Assembly: GCF_036898095.1 (NCBI RefSeq) | Contig: NC_090736.1 | Span: forward strand, 13,047,873 to 13,111,872 | Direction of reading: 5' to 3' | DNA: 64,000 nt | DNA from: Palaemon carinicauda | Lineage: Eukaryota; Arthropoda; Malacostraca; Decapoda; Palaemonidae | Shown here: one piece after another, positions 49,970 to 61,570 of the stretch | Layout of the letters: each line of letters starts with the position of its first letter | Numbering within the stretch: the first letter of the stretch is position 1 | Notes under the pieces: model-generated | What the model was told of the DNA's origin: nothing | Seen by the model: only the letters and a program-made list of their open reading frames with translations | Database searches by the model: none | Program-made: the position numbers and the translations under genes

Positions 49970-51100
49970 CTCAATTTCAGTCTTTACCTAACTTTTTCTT
50001 CAAAATTTTCAAGGACAATTTTTCATCACAAGCATGATACTGATATGGAATAAAAGAAGATATATATAATGATGTTTACTGTACATCAGTTCTTGATAGC
50101 AAGTTTATATGGTGGCCCTTAATGCCGCTCATATTCATTGATCCTCAATATACAGTACGATGCTTTGCCCATAATATTATACAAAATGATAAACGAAGTG
50201 TTGACGCTTTACAATAAATCCCATTAATCAGTGTGACAGTACTCCAGGCAATATAAATTAAATAAGTCCCTGCTAGATTAAATTCTGGAAAAAATTGTGC
50301 AAAAGAAAGTTGGGATAGGAAGTACATGGATGGACTGGCAAGGGCATGGAAGTGGTAGAGGAGGGGAAACATGACAAGCAGCAATAAAAATGGAAGTGGG
50401 ATAACTGGCAGAGCAAAGACATTTGTAGAAGTGGCGTGGCAACAGGGGCAGTTAGGTGGTGATGCAATTGCCCTCCCTGGTTCAATTTCATGGAAAAGTT
50501 GGATATTTGACTTCAGGGTTAAAACTTGTTTTTGCTCAGAATCTTGTGGTCGATGTGTGATTTCAATGAGACATAAATGTACAAACATATAAGTCTAAAT
50601 GTAGAATTAGAATATGATAATTTTTCGATGATACGTTTGATACTTCAAATCACAATAGACTTAGGCCTACATCTACATCATCTTGTGAGAGGTCGTTTAG
50701 CAGGCTGAGATTTATAGAGCCATACCTCTAGTCCAAAGTGTCAGAGAAAATCCTTCAGGGTTTAGCCATTTTAAGAACTGAAAGAAAAACAAGATTCTCA
50801 ATTGCTGAATAGAGATGCAGTCATTGTAAATTTCACCAAATTAAAACCAAGAAGTAATTTTTATCCAGAGTATTAGGATTTAGCAGTATTTAATGGTGTT
50901 AGATGAATGCATATCATATCATTTATATTCCTCGAGTTATATTTTTCTGTAACCTTTTTTCCATGATTATCCTATGTAACATAGATGGATAAGCATTGTC
51001 CTACTCTCCCATATACGTGCACCATATGAATTTGCTTGTGTTATAAACTTTAGGCAGAGACTTGTTACTAGGATCCCCTCTGTATGTCTCAACAATAGGT
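49970..51100. other. Intergenic sequence, nothing recognised
   Basis: A 147-codon minus-strand ORF (50588-50145) lies here, overlapped by another ORF in a different frame. Its composition is Leu/Phe/Pro-rich with no motif, and I do not call it a gene. The rest is AT-rich. Confidence 0.5.
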
Positions 51101-51149
51101 CTGGCTACTCTTTCCATCATTAAAATAAAAAGACATTTTAGTATAAATG

Positions 51150-52110
51150 CACCCATGTTTTGTACCATTTCTTGGGATACATTTTATTCTTATCCCATAT
51201 CTTATTGAACATTTAGAATTTTTATAGCATGCTCTAATTAATTGTATTAATTTATCCAGTATTCCCATTTATTTTGAAATATTCCACATCGATGGTAGGT
51301 GGATGCTACCATAAGCCTGTTTATAACCAGTAAATAGCTATTATTAAGGGTCTAATTGTAAAAGGTTGGTCATTTGTCGGTTAGTTTCTTTCTGAAACCA
51401 GCTTGAAATTCACTATACAGCACTAGTCTTTCACAGATGATTTGTTCAAGATTTTGTATGCTGCTGGGCACAGGCTTGTCTCACAATAGTTACTACAGAA
51501 CAGTCTATCTCCTGTTTATTTATTTATTTTTTTTTCTTTTTTTTTTTGCGTAAAGGTATTTGGATAACCTCTCACTACATAACTGGCATCCTTACCCATT
51601 CCAGAAGGTTACAACTATTTCATGTAATTTCTTCTTTACGGTTTCTCCTGTGAGTTTCTAAATCCATCCTGGTGTAATTGCCTTTACCAGGACTTTTACT
51701 ATTTCTTGAAATTTTAGTGTACTTTTAGTTTCCAATAGGGTTGGTTTTTCTATAATTATCTCAGGACTGTAGTAAGTTTCTGATGTTACTGAACTATCTG
51801 GGTCAGACCTGTTTAGTAGCTCAGCAAATCTATCACTTCCTCTTCCTGTCAGTATGTTTACTTTCCAGGTTTATCATTGATAGCCTTGCATGGTATCCAC
51901 TTCTTTTTTGATACACCGATATTGCTCTTATCCTATTTTCTTTTCCCTTTTTTTTCAAAGTCATCTAGTTCTTTATTTAGTGCTTTAGAGTTACATAAGA
52001 GTAATTATCTACACTTCCCCATTCAATTGTCCTTGTAGATCTTTGTCCTTTACGTTCTACAACAGCTTTCTGCTGATCTTTTCACTTGCCTCAACAGCTT
52101 TGTTATTTGT
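51150..52110 (-). pseudogene. Decayed LINE reverse transcriptase
   Basis: On the minus strand, scattered RT-like words appear in the expected order with many stops: a KAITPGWI-like block (near 51700-51650), a helix ending in FWN (near 51610) and EFQAGFRKK (near 51415-51385), which corresponds to the conserved QAGFR block of jockey/CR1-type RTs. It is too decayed to place borders or clade. Confidence 0.5.
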
Positions 52111-52429
52111 CTATGTATATAGTTGATCTCATCTCCTGCTATTTCTCTTATTGTTTCCCCCAAATAATTCCACTTGGTATTTAACTAACTTCAGTTTTAT
52201 CATCCTCATCATCTAAGATCTTTATAATTTGGAATCGGTTTACAAGGTTTAGTAGAAAAATCAGTTTTCTCTTCATCTTTCAATCTTTCCAAATTAAATA
52301 TTTTACATTTGTCTATGGCTACAGAACTTTTAGTTAACTGATAACCTTCGATCTTTATAGTTCCTGACATCTTGGAGTGCTCCTCAATGCTTCTGATTTA
52401 TAAGTACTGTACGTGATCTATCTAACTGT

Positions 52430-52733
52430 TAAAGGAGAGGGATACTCCAGAATCAAACCATTGTTCTCTAGTCTCGGTTAGTACCATAGCCTCTGTACCA
52501 TTCAGGTGCACTATTCGATCTTATTTCATTTCCTCTTTTTTTTTTTGGCGTTTTTTTTATAGAGTATAATTGAAAGCTTTATATTAACGTTGTTACTATT
52601 CTTGAAATATCTTACTTATTCATTAATTCTCTTGTATTTTATTCATTTCCTTATTTCCTTTCCTCAATTTTCTTTGTTGGAGCCCTTGGGCTTGTAGCAT
52701 CCTGCTTTTCCAACTAGGGTTGTAGCTTAGCAA

Positions 52734-52740
<7 letters not shown>
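52430..52740 (+). mobile_element. AAT-tailed short element, copy 1
   Basis: Starts near GGAGAGGGATACTCCAGAATC and ends TTTTCCAACTAGGGTTGTAG then CTTAGCAAG, followed directly by an AAT run. It matches 61985-62393 with an internal deletion and several small changes. No coding capacity. It could be a SINE-like element or the 3' part of a LINE. Confidence 0.8.
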
Positions 52741-52776
<36 letters not shown>

Positions 52777-52813
52777 ATGATAATGATAATAAGAATAATA
52801 GTAGTAGTAGTAC

Positions 52814-52857
<44 letters not shown>

Positions 52858-52876
52858 TCAATAATGAATGATAATG

Positions 52877-52909
<33 letters not shown>

Positions 52910-52933
52910 TAATAATAATAATAATAATAATAA
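52736..52933. repeat. AAT microsatellite cluster
   Basis: Nearly 200 bp of AAT with GAT and AGT variants, growing from the 3' end of the preceding short element. Ile/Asn-rich ORFs on it are artefacts. Confidence 0.95.
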
Positions 52934-53243
52934 ATCTTTTCTCACCAAAACATAAATCTTTCTCTATTAAAAACTTTAGTCTCTAAAAATATGTATAATT
53001 AAAAAGTCACACTCAATGCATCTGGGCATTGCTTCACGAGGTATGCATATCAAATACCCATGTGTAATTTTACCATGTGTAAGTTTAGTGTGACATGCGC
53101 AATCTGGCTAAAATTACTTCTCTCTTCCTTTCTCTTTGGAATGACGATTCCCATAAAGAAAAAAACTGGCTTAGTAGAAACGGAGGTGTTACTGGATAAA
53201 TGAGCTACATTGAATTAATCGTTATGCACTTGTACCAACCGTG

Positions 53244-53482
53244 TGTCACACGATCGTACATAATTCATTTTGTATATATTTTGCTTGTATCTTCGCTCTT
53301 CCCTCGCACTAAAAAGAACCAGAATAAACATGTCTGCGTTTCGCCTCTGTAACATGTCTGTCTTGTGAACATGAAAATTCCCGTTGCCTTGAGCTTTTGT
53401 ATATAAAGGAGTGTTCTATAATAAATTAACTCAGTTGCTTTCATACTGCCTTTGAGTTCACAACCTTCTCTCGGCCGTCACA
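53244..53482 (+). mobile_element. Probable solo LTR
   Basis: Starts TGTCACACGATCGTAC and ends CCGTCACA, so it has TG...CA borders. Inside are a TATA box (TATATAAA, 53400-53407), an AATAAA (53420-53425), and a following GT/C-rich end, in the order expected for U3-R-U5. No internal domain and no partner LTR is in the window. Family inferred as Ty3/Gypsy-like from style only. Confidence 0.45.
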
Positions 53483-53679
53483 CACTACAATGCTGACCGC
53501 ACCAAGTCCTTGACCAATTCAAACACAAATTGAAGGAGTCTTTATTCATCTCGTCGTGAGAGAAGAAATTAAATTTCATTGCCGCCTCAGATAATATTTT
53601 TTTTACTGCGTTTAGGCAAACTTTAACTTCTTTAATTATTCATTTCAGGATGTCTAGATATTCACTAGAAGCTTTAAAG

Positions 53680-53992
53680 GTTATTCATAAATGGCAAAGG
53701 CAAGGGACAGTGACAATGCCCTAGGGACTAAACATATATCATATGATCAGAGGCCAAACTAGGACCAAGGAGGGCCAGGCAATGACTGCTGATGACTCAG
53801 CATGTAGACCTATAAGCCCCTAGCTCTTATCCCTACCTCACTAGGATGGTGAAGTTGCAAACTGAGGTACTGGAAGTTGTTTGCATGGGGTGTTAATCCA
53901 ATAATCAGTTAAAAGTTGAGCTTGAGCGGGATTCGAACCCCAATCCAGTAAATAGCCAGGCAGGGACGCTTCCATTAGGCTACCACAACCCC
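53680..53992 (-). mobile_element. tRNA-derived SINE, copy 1
   Basis: On the minus strand the head (53992-53910) contains an A-box-like TAGCCTAATGGAAG and a B box GGTTCGAATCC (plus coordinates 53929-53939), spaced as in a tRNA. The body then runs GAGTCATCAGCAG, CTTGCCTGG-like words, CCTCCTTGGT, TGATCATATG, CATTGTCACTGT, TGCCATTTATGA and CCTTTAAA. The same body is at 55330-55510. Confidence 0.8.
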
Positions 53993-54011
53993 TAAATTTT
54001 CCATGACCTGG

Positions 54012-54044
54012 CCTAACCTAACCTGACTTAATCTAACCTAACCT
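54012..54044 (-). repeat. Short TTAGG-type telomere-like motif
   Basis: CCTAACCTAACCT (54012-54024) and CTAACCTAACCT (54033-54044) match the arthropod TTAGG telomere repeat on the minus strand. It is only about five units, interrupted, beside the SINE head. Confidence 0.4.
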
Positions 54045-54825
54045 ACTACCCGTTTTTTTCCGTTTTCAGCATTGTATGTGCACCCTTCTGTATCATCACC
54101 TGACTTTCAAGCATAGCTCACCTTTTAAATACTCTTATGACTTTCATGGTTAACTCGCACTTTTAACTCGCCTAATTGGACATTTCAAGTCCAGTTAATC
54201 ATTTCAATTCTTACCTAACATCCAATACGCAAACTGTTCACTTTAATAGCTTCTAACTTTTACTTCACCCATATCCACTTTGAAGATTGGATAGCATTTA
54301 TGAATTAGGGCTATAAAGCCTGTTTCTGGGGCCTGTGTGACCATTCGGTGACCAAGAACAAACGGGGAAAAAGCCAGCAGTTGCACTAATGTTTTAACAG
54401 AGGTTGGACAACAAGAAAGAAAGGAAAAATCATTTAGTTTACCTTACATCCATTCGCTTTGCCTCACTGATCCGTTTTCTTTAATGCCACACATCCGTAG
54501 AGTTCCGTTACCCTCCTTGCCTCACCTAATCTTGGATTCACCTCTTCTCTCACCATTTAACTGCTTGAGATACTTCTCCTACATAGCTGTGTTAGTCAAC
54601 AACTTTCATCCATTGCCATACATACTAATATTCTTCTACTTGTGTTCCCGGATGCCAATTCCCTTCATACAAACATACATCCATTGTTTTTATATTGATT
54701 AAAATTTCCAAAACAATATAAAGAATTTTCTCAACTGCGTTCATATGCACCTTATGTAGCACACTCTGTTTATTAATTTTTCATGTGATGAGATTTCAGT
54801 TTTAAAAACTTCAAATATGGCTTTA
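54045..54825. other. Intergenic sequence, nothing recognised
   Basis: AT-rich, with no motif-bearing ORF. Confidence 0.5.
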
Positions 54826-54828
54826 ATT

Positions 54829-54839
54829 TATATATACAG

Positions 54840-54912
<73 letters not shown>

Positions 54913-54913
54913 A

Positions 54914-54984
<71 letters not shown>
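54829..54984. repeat. AT microsatellite
   Basis: About 150 bp of TA alternation with a short GT segment in the middle (54915-54921). Tyr-Ile ORFs on both strands are artefacts. Confidence 0.95.
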
Positions 54985-54986
<2 letters not shown>

Positions 54987-55214
54987 TTTATGTACAGGAC
55001 AATTCGACAATGAAGTTTAATAGGTCACATTTATCCCAGGATATCAATATACCAACAATTCTAGATGATGAACTAGTCTTCATCCTTGATATTTATAGAA
55101 CTACAGAAGGACATTTGACCCACGAGTAATTTGCCACGAACTTCAGAAGTTGAAACAAATACCGTGAAATATACGTAACTATAATCAGCCTTATAACTAA
55201 TTAGTCTAACGAGG

Positions 55215-55510
55215 GTTGAAGTGACTGATGTGGTAACATCCTTGACTGGCAATCGCCAGACTGAGGTTCGAGTCACGCGCAAACTCGTTAGTTCCTTTAG
55301 TCGCTGTAACCTCACCATCGTTGAGAGTTACGGATGGGGAGTCATCAGCAGCCCTTGCCTGGCCCTCCTTGGTTCAGCTTGGGTGGAGATGGAGCTTGGG
55401 CGCTGATCATATGTATATATGGTCAGTTTCTAGGTCATTGTCCTGCTTGATAGGATAATGTCACTGTACCGTATCTCTGCCATTCATGAGCGGCCTTTAA
55501 ACATTTAAAC
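55215..55510 (+). mobile_element. tRNA-derived SINE, copy 2
   Basis: Head with A-box-like TGTGGTAACATCC (from ~55229) and B box GGTTCGAGTC (55264-55273). The body shares GAGTCATCAGCAG, CTTGCCTGGCCCTCCTTGGT, TGATCATATG, CATTGTC, GTCACTGTACC, TGCCATTCATGA and CCTTTAAA with the SINE at 53680-53992, in the opposite orientation. The tRNA-like heads of the two copies differ clearly. Confidence 0.8.
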
Positions 55511-56568
55511 CTTGTGTCCCGTTTCAGGATTCACTCGGGCCTGGTTCGATGGGCTTTGAGTGAAAGATGAAAACTGAAACAGGCAAAAATGGCAGAAGTT
55601 GGATAGCTCAGTAGGAGACCAAGGGTTAATGGCCTTCTCTTATACGTCAGAGTCACAACTCCTTGCAATTACATTTAAATGACGCACAGTCAAGTATTTT
55701 CCGTAACCATTACCCCGATACTTACAAACTATGTGACATGAGGGAACACAGAGACTGTTGGTATATTAAAAGGCTTAGTTAGAAAGGGACACACCAACAA
55801 GCAAGTGCCGTTCTTACTTCTTTAAAAGCTCGTCTTCATTTCGCTTCTTTTCTACAGTATACTGGCTGCTTTATCTGATGCAACCCTTATGCAACAAGTT
55901 TCTTTCCAGCTAATATGGAGGCTTGGCTTATAATGAAAATAATCAAAATATAAAAAATAATAAGAATAATAACAATAATTGGGAATGTAGACGATAAACT
56001 AATACGACATTAGATGAAATAATATTTCATTAATCCACTAACAATCCTAAATTCTGAGGGCCACAAAGATCCGTTGTCAGTAGTTAATTTATGTTCATAA
56101 TTTTGTTTTTCTTTTTCATTAAGTAAAATTGAAAAAGGAAACTATGAATATACAGAAAAGGAGTGACAAAGACGGAGTATACGATTGTAGAGGATTAAAA
56201 AAAAAAATTTCGACAGACCACAAGAAAAAAAATGAGAAAATTATATAAACGTAAACTTGTGGTTTTAAAATACAATAAAAAAAAAATTCGAGTTCATCAA
56301 ACAATTCCCTGTTCATAGTGACCTATACAGCAGTGTGAAATTGGTCGCCAATAATCTTCCCTAAGGTTAAAGTAAACACTCGAGTATCATTAAATCTCGT
56401 ACATTGTCACAAGTATTATCCTGTTTTGATTTTTTTATAACGATAAAAAGGTCACTGACGATACCAATAAATGTTTTTATTCAAGCTGTTCGAGTTGAAA
56501 ATAATAATAAATAAATAAATAAATAATAACCAGAAATTGCGGGTATCAAAGAAGTGCAATGACATCTA

Positions 56569-56570
<2 letters not shown>
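55511..56570. other. Intergenic sequence, nothing recognised
   Basis: AT-rich with short A and AAT runs. No gene seen. Confidence 0.5.
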
Positions 56571-56572
<2 letters not shown>

Positions 56573-56656
<84 letters not shown>

Positions 56657-56858
56657 ATCCTTTAAAATATAATCGTATATTATATCTGAAATAATTATCA
56701 AGATATTTTTTCACATCTTTTTATTAGAAGTCCTTATAATATTTCAAAATAAAATATCCTCACATCAAGGTCTACGCTAAATATATTGGTGGAACTTACT
56801 ATCCATATCAATATTCCTCAGATTGAAATATCCTTTGTTTGCATTATCCTAAGTAGCT

Positions 56859-56926
<68 letters not shown>

Positions 56927-56988
56927 CGTGGATATACGAGGTGCCTCACACTGAGGGACCTGGGGGAACCCAAAAATAAGGCAATAAG

Positions 56989-57025
<37 letters not shown>
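56573..57025. repeat. AG, CT and CA microsatellites
   Basis: AG run 56573-56650, CT run 56860-56922 and CA run 56991-57025, within 450 bp of AT-rich DNA. Confidence 0.95.
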
Positions 57026-57027
<2 letters not shown>

Positions 57028-57925
57028 TTGTAGTATATGTGGTCGTGAGTAATATATAGTCTTGAGCCTGCCAACATTAATAAATGACTTTGAATACATA
57101 ATTTCTGAAGGTCATAGGGTGTAAAAGTTTAGGTGTCAACTTAAAGGTTTTCCCATATCTTCGTTTATGTATTGCGAAGCACGGTGTGATTGGGGTCAGC
57201 TCCTGTGCCATGGGTCACTTGGCTTGGACCCTCGAAACCATATACTTAAGAGAAAGAGAAAATAATCTAATTCACTACATTGATTACATCAGTTTAAAGG
57301 TTGAGATTTAAGGTGTATTATCAGTCAACCTAATCTATTCTAGTTTCAGAAACCAGTGATGAAAATAAAATAGTTGAAATGAAATGCATTGAATGTGTGC
57401 AGTGGTGCATTATTATAATGATAGTGTGTGGTATAGGATGAAAGGATTGCAAAATCTTATACTATTAAAACATAAAAGCCCCTTCCTGTCTGATGATGGC
57501 CCAAAGCTAACTAACTTTGCAAAGGGCCGAGTCTAGCTTCACTCTAGCCAAGACAAGGGAAACATTCCTTTAGCCTTGATCTCCCCATTAATAAGACTTC
57601 ATTTATCACTTCAGGCGCTGATGTCCAACACCTCGTTGGTGTTCCCCCTCCAAGCTCTTAAAGAAAGGCATTCTCGTTATCAACTATTGCACCCGTATTT
57701 ATAATATTCATTTTGTATTATTTGGTTATGAAATAATTGTAAATATCTTAAAAATAAATTGTCATATGAAATATTGTCATCTCAGTATTTTTCCATCGTC
57801 TAATAGACATCCACCAAAGGACCTCATAATAACAGAAAGGCTTTTAAACCAGGTACATGTGAAGGTGGGTGTAGAAGGAGGTAAGAAGGGTTAAAGATGA
57901 TTGTGGAGGGGTGGAAGTTGGGTGA
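57026..57925. other. Intergenic sequence, nothing certain
   Basis: No gene seen. A stretch at 57480-57560 looks like part of a dispersed repeat in composition, but there is no second copy in the window. Confidence 0.4.
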
Positions 57926-57928
57926 TCT

Positions 57929-57930
57929 TA

Positions 57931-57992
<62 letters not shown>

Positions 57993-58140
57993 TTGCTAAG
58001 CTACAACCCTAGCTGGAAAAAACAGGATGAAATAAGGCCAGGGGCTCCGACAGGGAAAAATAGCTCAGTGAGGAAAGGAAACAAGGAAAAATAAAGCATT
58101 TCAAGAACATCAAAAACACCAAAAGAGAAATAAGATAGAA
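57929..58140 (-). mobile_element. AAT-tailed short element, copy 2
   Basis: An ATT run (57929-57990) is followed by the reverse complement of the conserved 3' end (ACTTGCTAAGCTACAACCCT, then a GGGCTCC-type block and TTCAAGAACATC). It is truncated at its 5' side compared with 61985-62393. Confidence 0.8.
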
Positions 58141-58505
58141 TACTGTTAGGCTTGAAACTTTTGTTTATCAAAATTCATGAAGTGATGGTAGTAAAGCTCT
58201 TACTGATAACAGTTAATTTGAATTATTCCGCCTCGCCATTAAAACTGGCATATAATCTTTCAGCATTAATTATACGTATCGGTTACGTTTTTTGACACAG
58301 TTTCGAGGTGAGGTGGTGGTCCAAGTTTTCCTACGAGGACATAAGGTAATTCCCAAGATCTACTTGTACTTATACAGTATAAGGTCGGTCGGTTAGCGGT
58401 ACAATTTAGAAAATTTCTGTGCATGACGTCAACAGTGCCCTTCCACACGTATTCACCCTTTTTATTCACACATTGCCCATTTCTAATCAAATGATTTTTT
58501 TTAAT

Positions 58506-58586
<81 letters not shown>

Positions 58587-58990
58587 ATGTGAGATAGTTT
58601 TTTATTAAATCACTCCAGCAATGTAGCATTGTTGGAGAAAACATAATAGAAAATAGTTTCAGTTCATTCCTTATGTAGAAGTATGAATAAGATATAATTC
58701 AGTTTCATAAAAAATTCTAAATTTATTCACAATGTTTCTTTTAAATAATTTCAATTTGTGAATGAATTGTAAATTACAGTTTCATAAATCAAAACTAAAT
58801 TTATTCAAGTTTCTATTTTACAATATTCAATTATGTGAAACATTTAGTTTCATAAACAACTTCTCAATTTGCTTGCTTACATATATTTTTCTCTCTCTTC
58901 ACTTTTCGCCAAGGACAGCTTAAAAGATTTCCCTCATCTTACTTAATTGTGAAAAGAAATTCATTACATCTATTCAGCATTTATCATTGG
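58141..58990. other. Intergenic sequence with CT microsatellite
   Basis: CT run at 58509-58581. The rest is AT-rich, with a few imperfect internal repetitions of a TTTCATAAA-containing phrase (58700-58855). No gene seen. Confidence 0.5.
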
Positions 58991-59006
58991 TAACATCACC
59001 GGACCT

Positions 59007-59390
59007 TTGTTTTTCGGCTTCAGGATATTTCAATGCGAATTGTTTGTGGACTATGAAATAGTCTTTGATAGTGTACACCGGTCAATTTTGTGGCGAGTCC
59101 TGCGTTATTATGGAGTTCCTCTCAAATATGTAAATTTGATTAGACCTGTTCATGAGCATAGCAGGTGCAAAGTTTATGTTAGTGGAGTCCTATCAAATGA
59201 ATTTTCAGTGGACAGTGGAGTGCTCCTAGGGTATGTGTTGTCACCCATGTTGTTTATCCTCCTCATGGATTTTGTAATGCATATAACAGTTGGAAATGGT
59301 GAAGAATTGGGATGGATTGGTAACAAGATATTAGCTAACCTAGAGGATGCTCATGACTTGAAATATGCAACCAAGGTAATGAGAAAATAG
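59007..59390 (+). pseudogene. LINE reverse transcriptase fragment
   Basis: An open frame carries VDYEIVFDSVHRSILWRVL (first catalytic Asp block), VPLKYVNLIRP, VSGVLSNEFSVDSGV and GYVLSPMLFILLMDFVMH. It then diverges, so the YADD block is not present (it reads LEDAHDLKY). It matches the fragment at 44509-44204 over its whole readable length, giving two copies of one LINE family. It is too short to be functional. Confidence 0.8.
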
Positions 59391-59690
59391 GGTGGATAAT
59401 CGATTGTAAACTCTAAGGAAAACAGATGATAGTATAGAATTCCGGCACGAAAGCTGCTAAACGCATTTCCCTATTAGATTCAGCAACACTATCAGCCACA
59501 AGAAACGCAAGATGTAACAAAACTTCACTTACACAACTTGACCTCCATCATGAGATGCGATGGGAAGTAACCTCAATCTTCAAAGACATATTTCTTTCTT
59601 TTAGAAATTTAAATAAAAGATTATATCTGCGAAAAAAGTCTGGTTAAAGGGTTATTCAATTAAAATAATTATCAATAATCATTGGCTCTA

Positions 59691-59692
59691 AA

Positions 59693-59743
<51 letters not shown>

Positions 59744-59812
59744 CTTGTCAATTAACTTGTTTTCTCTAGCTCTATCTCTTTCACCAATGTTGGTTCATCA
59801 TTCATGCAAGAA

Positions 59813-59868
<56 letters not shown>

Positions 59869-59950
59869 CTTGTCAATTAACTTGTTTTCTCTTGCTCTAT
59901 CTCTTTCACCAATGTTAGTTCATCATTCATGCAAGAAATATCTTCAATTG

Positions 59951-59999
<49 letters not shown>

Positions 60000-60000
60000 A
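59691..60000 (+). repeat. 125-bp compound tandem duplication with CT runs
   Basis: A CT run followed by CGGCTTGTCAATTAACTTG and about 75 bp more occurs twice (the CGGCTTG word at 59741 and 59866, 125 bp apart). A third CT run (59955-59995) has a different continuation. The microsatellite and its unique flank were copied together. Confidence 0.93.
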
Positions 60001-60440
60001 TTTAGTCACCCAAGAAATATATCCGTTTTTTTCTCTTCCGTTCATTGACCAGAGATTTATCATTGTTAGCTGTTTCTTTCATATTATTAGCTCAACTTTG
60101 ATAGGTCTATTTAGTACATGAAAGATATATCCCATGATCTCCATAACCTTCTTTCAAAACGCATATACGTGCAAACATACATACAAACGGACACGCATTC
60201 ATACATCTAGACAGATAAATAGATAAGAGGCTATATGTAATATTACAAACTTTACCAATATCAACATATCTCTCAGGCAGATACTTAGTTCCCCATTGTT
60301 CTAATACCAAACGACAACGCTTGCGGGCCATTGACCTACAAGGCATATACCTGTAATCAAGTTGTCGCACTATTATAGAGATAACATTGTAAATATCTAT
60401 TGCTTGGCGATATTCAATCAAACCGAGACGAGCAACGGGA
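60001..60440. other. Intergenic sequence, nothing recognised
   Basis: No gene, repeat unit or RNA seen. Confidence 0.5.
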
Positions 60441-60445
60441 TATGA

Positions 60446-60458
60446 TTCTCTCTCTGTC

Positions 60459-60510
<52 letters not shown>
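60446..60510. repeat. CT microsatellite
   Basis: CT run with a few TGTC interruptions at its start. Confidence 0.95.
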
Positions 60511-60513
<3 letters not shown>

Positions 60514-60917
60514 CCATATATGTGGGAATTTGGTTTCCTAACAAAAGACACAAACAAAATAATATAATACTGTACACATTATATATATGATCATATGAAT
60601 TTCAGTCACATGGACAGATGCTGGGGCCAGTGAGGCGTAACCCGGGAACTGAACTACGAAATGAAAATTTCAGTATGTGTAAAGCAAGATGAAAAAAAGA
60701 AAATGGGACCAGAGGTAAAGATGAAGGCTAAAAAGTGGATGCAAGAGGGAACCGAGGGTATGCTGCAAGGATCCGTGATTAATTCCTGCAGGATACCCTA
60801 ACATCAGTAATCCAACATGGAGGCTGAATATTTCCGCTTTCTCATAACTCGAAAATATTGGGGGAAATTGAAAGCCGCCAATATTTTTTCTCGACCTGTG
60901 AAAATGCTGGTGCCAAT
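60511..60917. other. Intergenic sequence, nothing recognised
   Basis: Mixed composition, with no motif-bearing ORF. Confidence 0.5.
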
Positions 60918-61140
60918 CATCATCATCATCATTGTCATCATCATCATTATTATTATTATTATTATTATTATCATCTAAGCTACAAGTCTTGTTGAAAAAG
61001 CAAGAAGCTATAAGCCCAAAGGCTCCAATAAGGAAAAATAGCCCAATGAGGGAAGAAAATAAGGAAATAAATAAACGATAGGAGAAAAAAATTAACAATA
61101 AAATATTTCAAAAACGGTAACATCAAAACAGATATGTCAT
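60918..61140 (-). mobile_element. AAT-tailed short element, copy 3
   Basis: An ATC/ATT run (60918-60974) is followed by the reverse complement of the conserved 3' end, more diverged than the others (CTAAGCTACAAGTCTTG, then CAAGAAGCTATAAGCCC, GGCTCCAATAAGG and TTCAAAAACGG). It is 5'-truncated. Confidence 0.75.
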
Positions 61141-61261
61141 ATATAAACTATGAAAACACTTATGACCAGTCTTAGATCGGATGTGCAGATCCAGTTAATC
61201 CACACAGACTCAATATCGAACTATGTCATTACCCTCACTCACTAGGGTGGAAGGGTTGGGC

Positions 61262-61342
61262 CCCGGTTCTATAAAACCTGGCCGGAATTCAACTCGGGTC
61301 CACTATGGTTAAATCTCCTACGATACAGGTTGAGCTATAATG
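61262..61342 (-). mobile_element. Possible tRNA-like SINE head
   Basis: The minus strand has TAGCTCAACCTGTA (A-box-like) and GAGTTGAATTCC (weak B box) about 35 bp apart. The B box is imperfect and no second copy is in the window. Confidence 0.3.
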
Positions 61343-61352
61343 ATTCTCCTTT

Positions 61353-61415
61353 ATATATATATATATATATATATATATGAATATATATATATAATATATA
61401 TATATATACATATAC

Positions 61416-61447
<32 letters not shown>

Positions 61448-61502
61448 CGTGTGTGTTTGAACGTAACAATGACAGTTTTAGTCAACTCTAGTAAGGAGGG
61501 CG

Positions 61503-61565
<63 letters not shown>
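61353..61565. repeat. AT and GT microsatellites
   Basis: TA runs (61353-61435 and 61529-61565) flank a short unique stretch and a GT run (61503-61528). Confidence 0.95.

Positions 61566-61570
<5 letters not shown>

Noticed and set aside
50145..50588. 147-codon minus-strand ORF
   Set aside because: No recognisable motif, biased Leu/Phe/Pro composition, an overlapping ORF in another frame, and no splice or poly(A) context.
52727..52986. Leu/Ile/Asn-rich ORFs on the AAT cluster
   Set aside because: Microsatellite translation only.
53920..53992. A functional tRNA gene
   Set aside because: A and B boxes are present, but the acceptor and anticodon arms do not pair well and the sequence continues into a SINE body found elsewhere in the window.
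56786..57099. ORFs rich in Leu-Ser, Thr-His or Val-Cys across CT and CA runs
   Set aside because: Microsatellite translation only.
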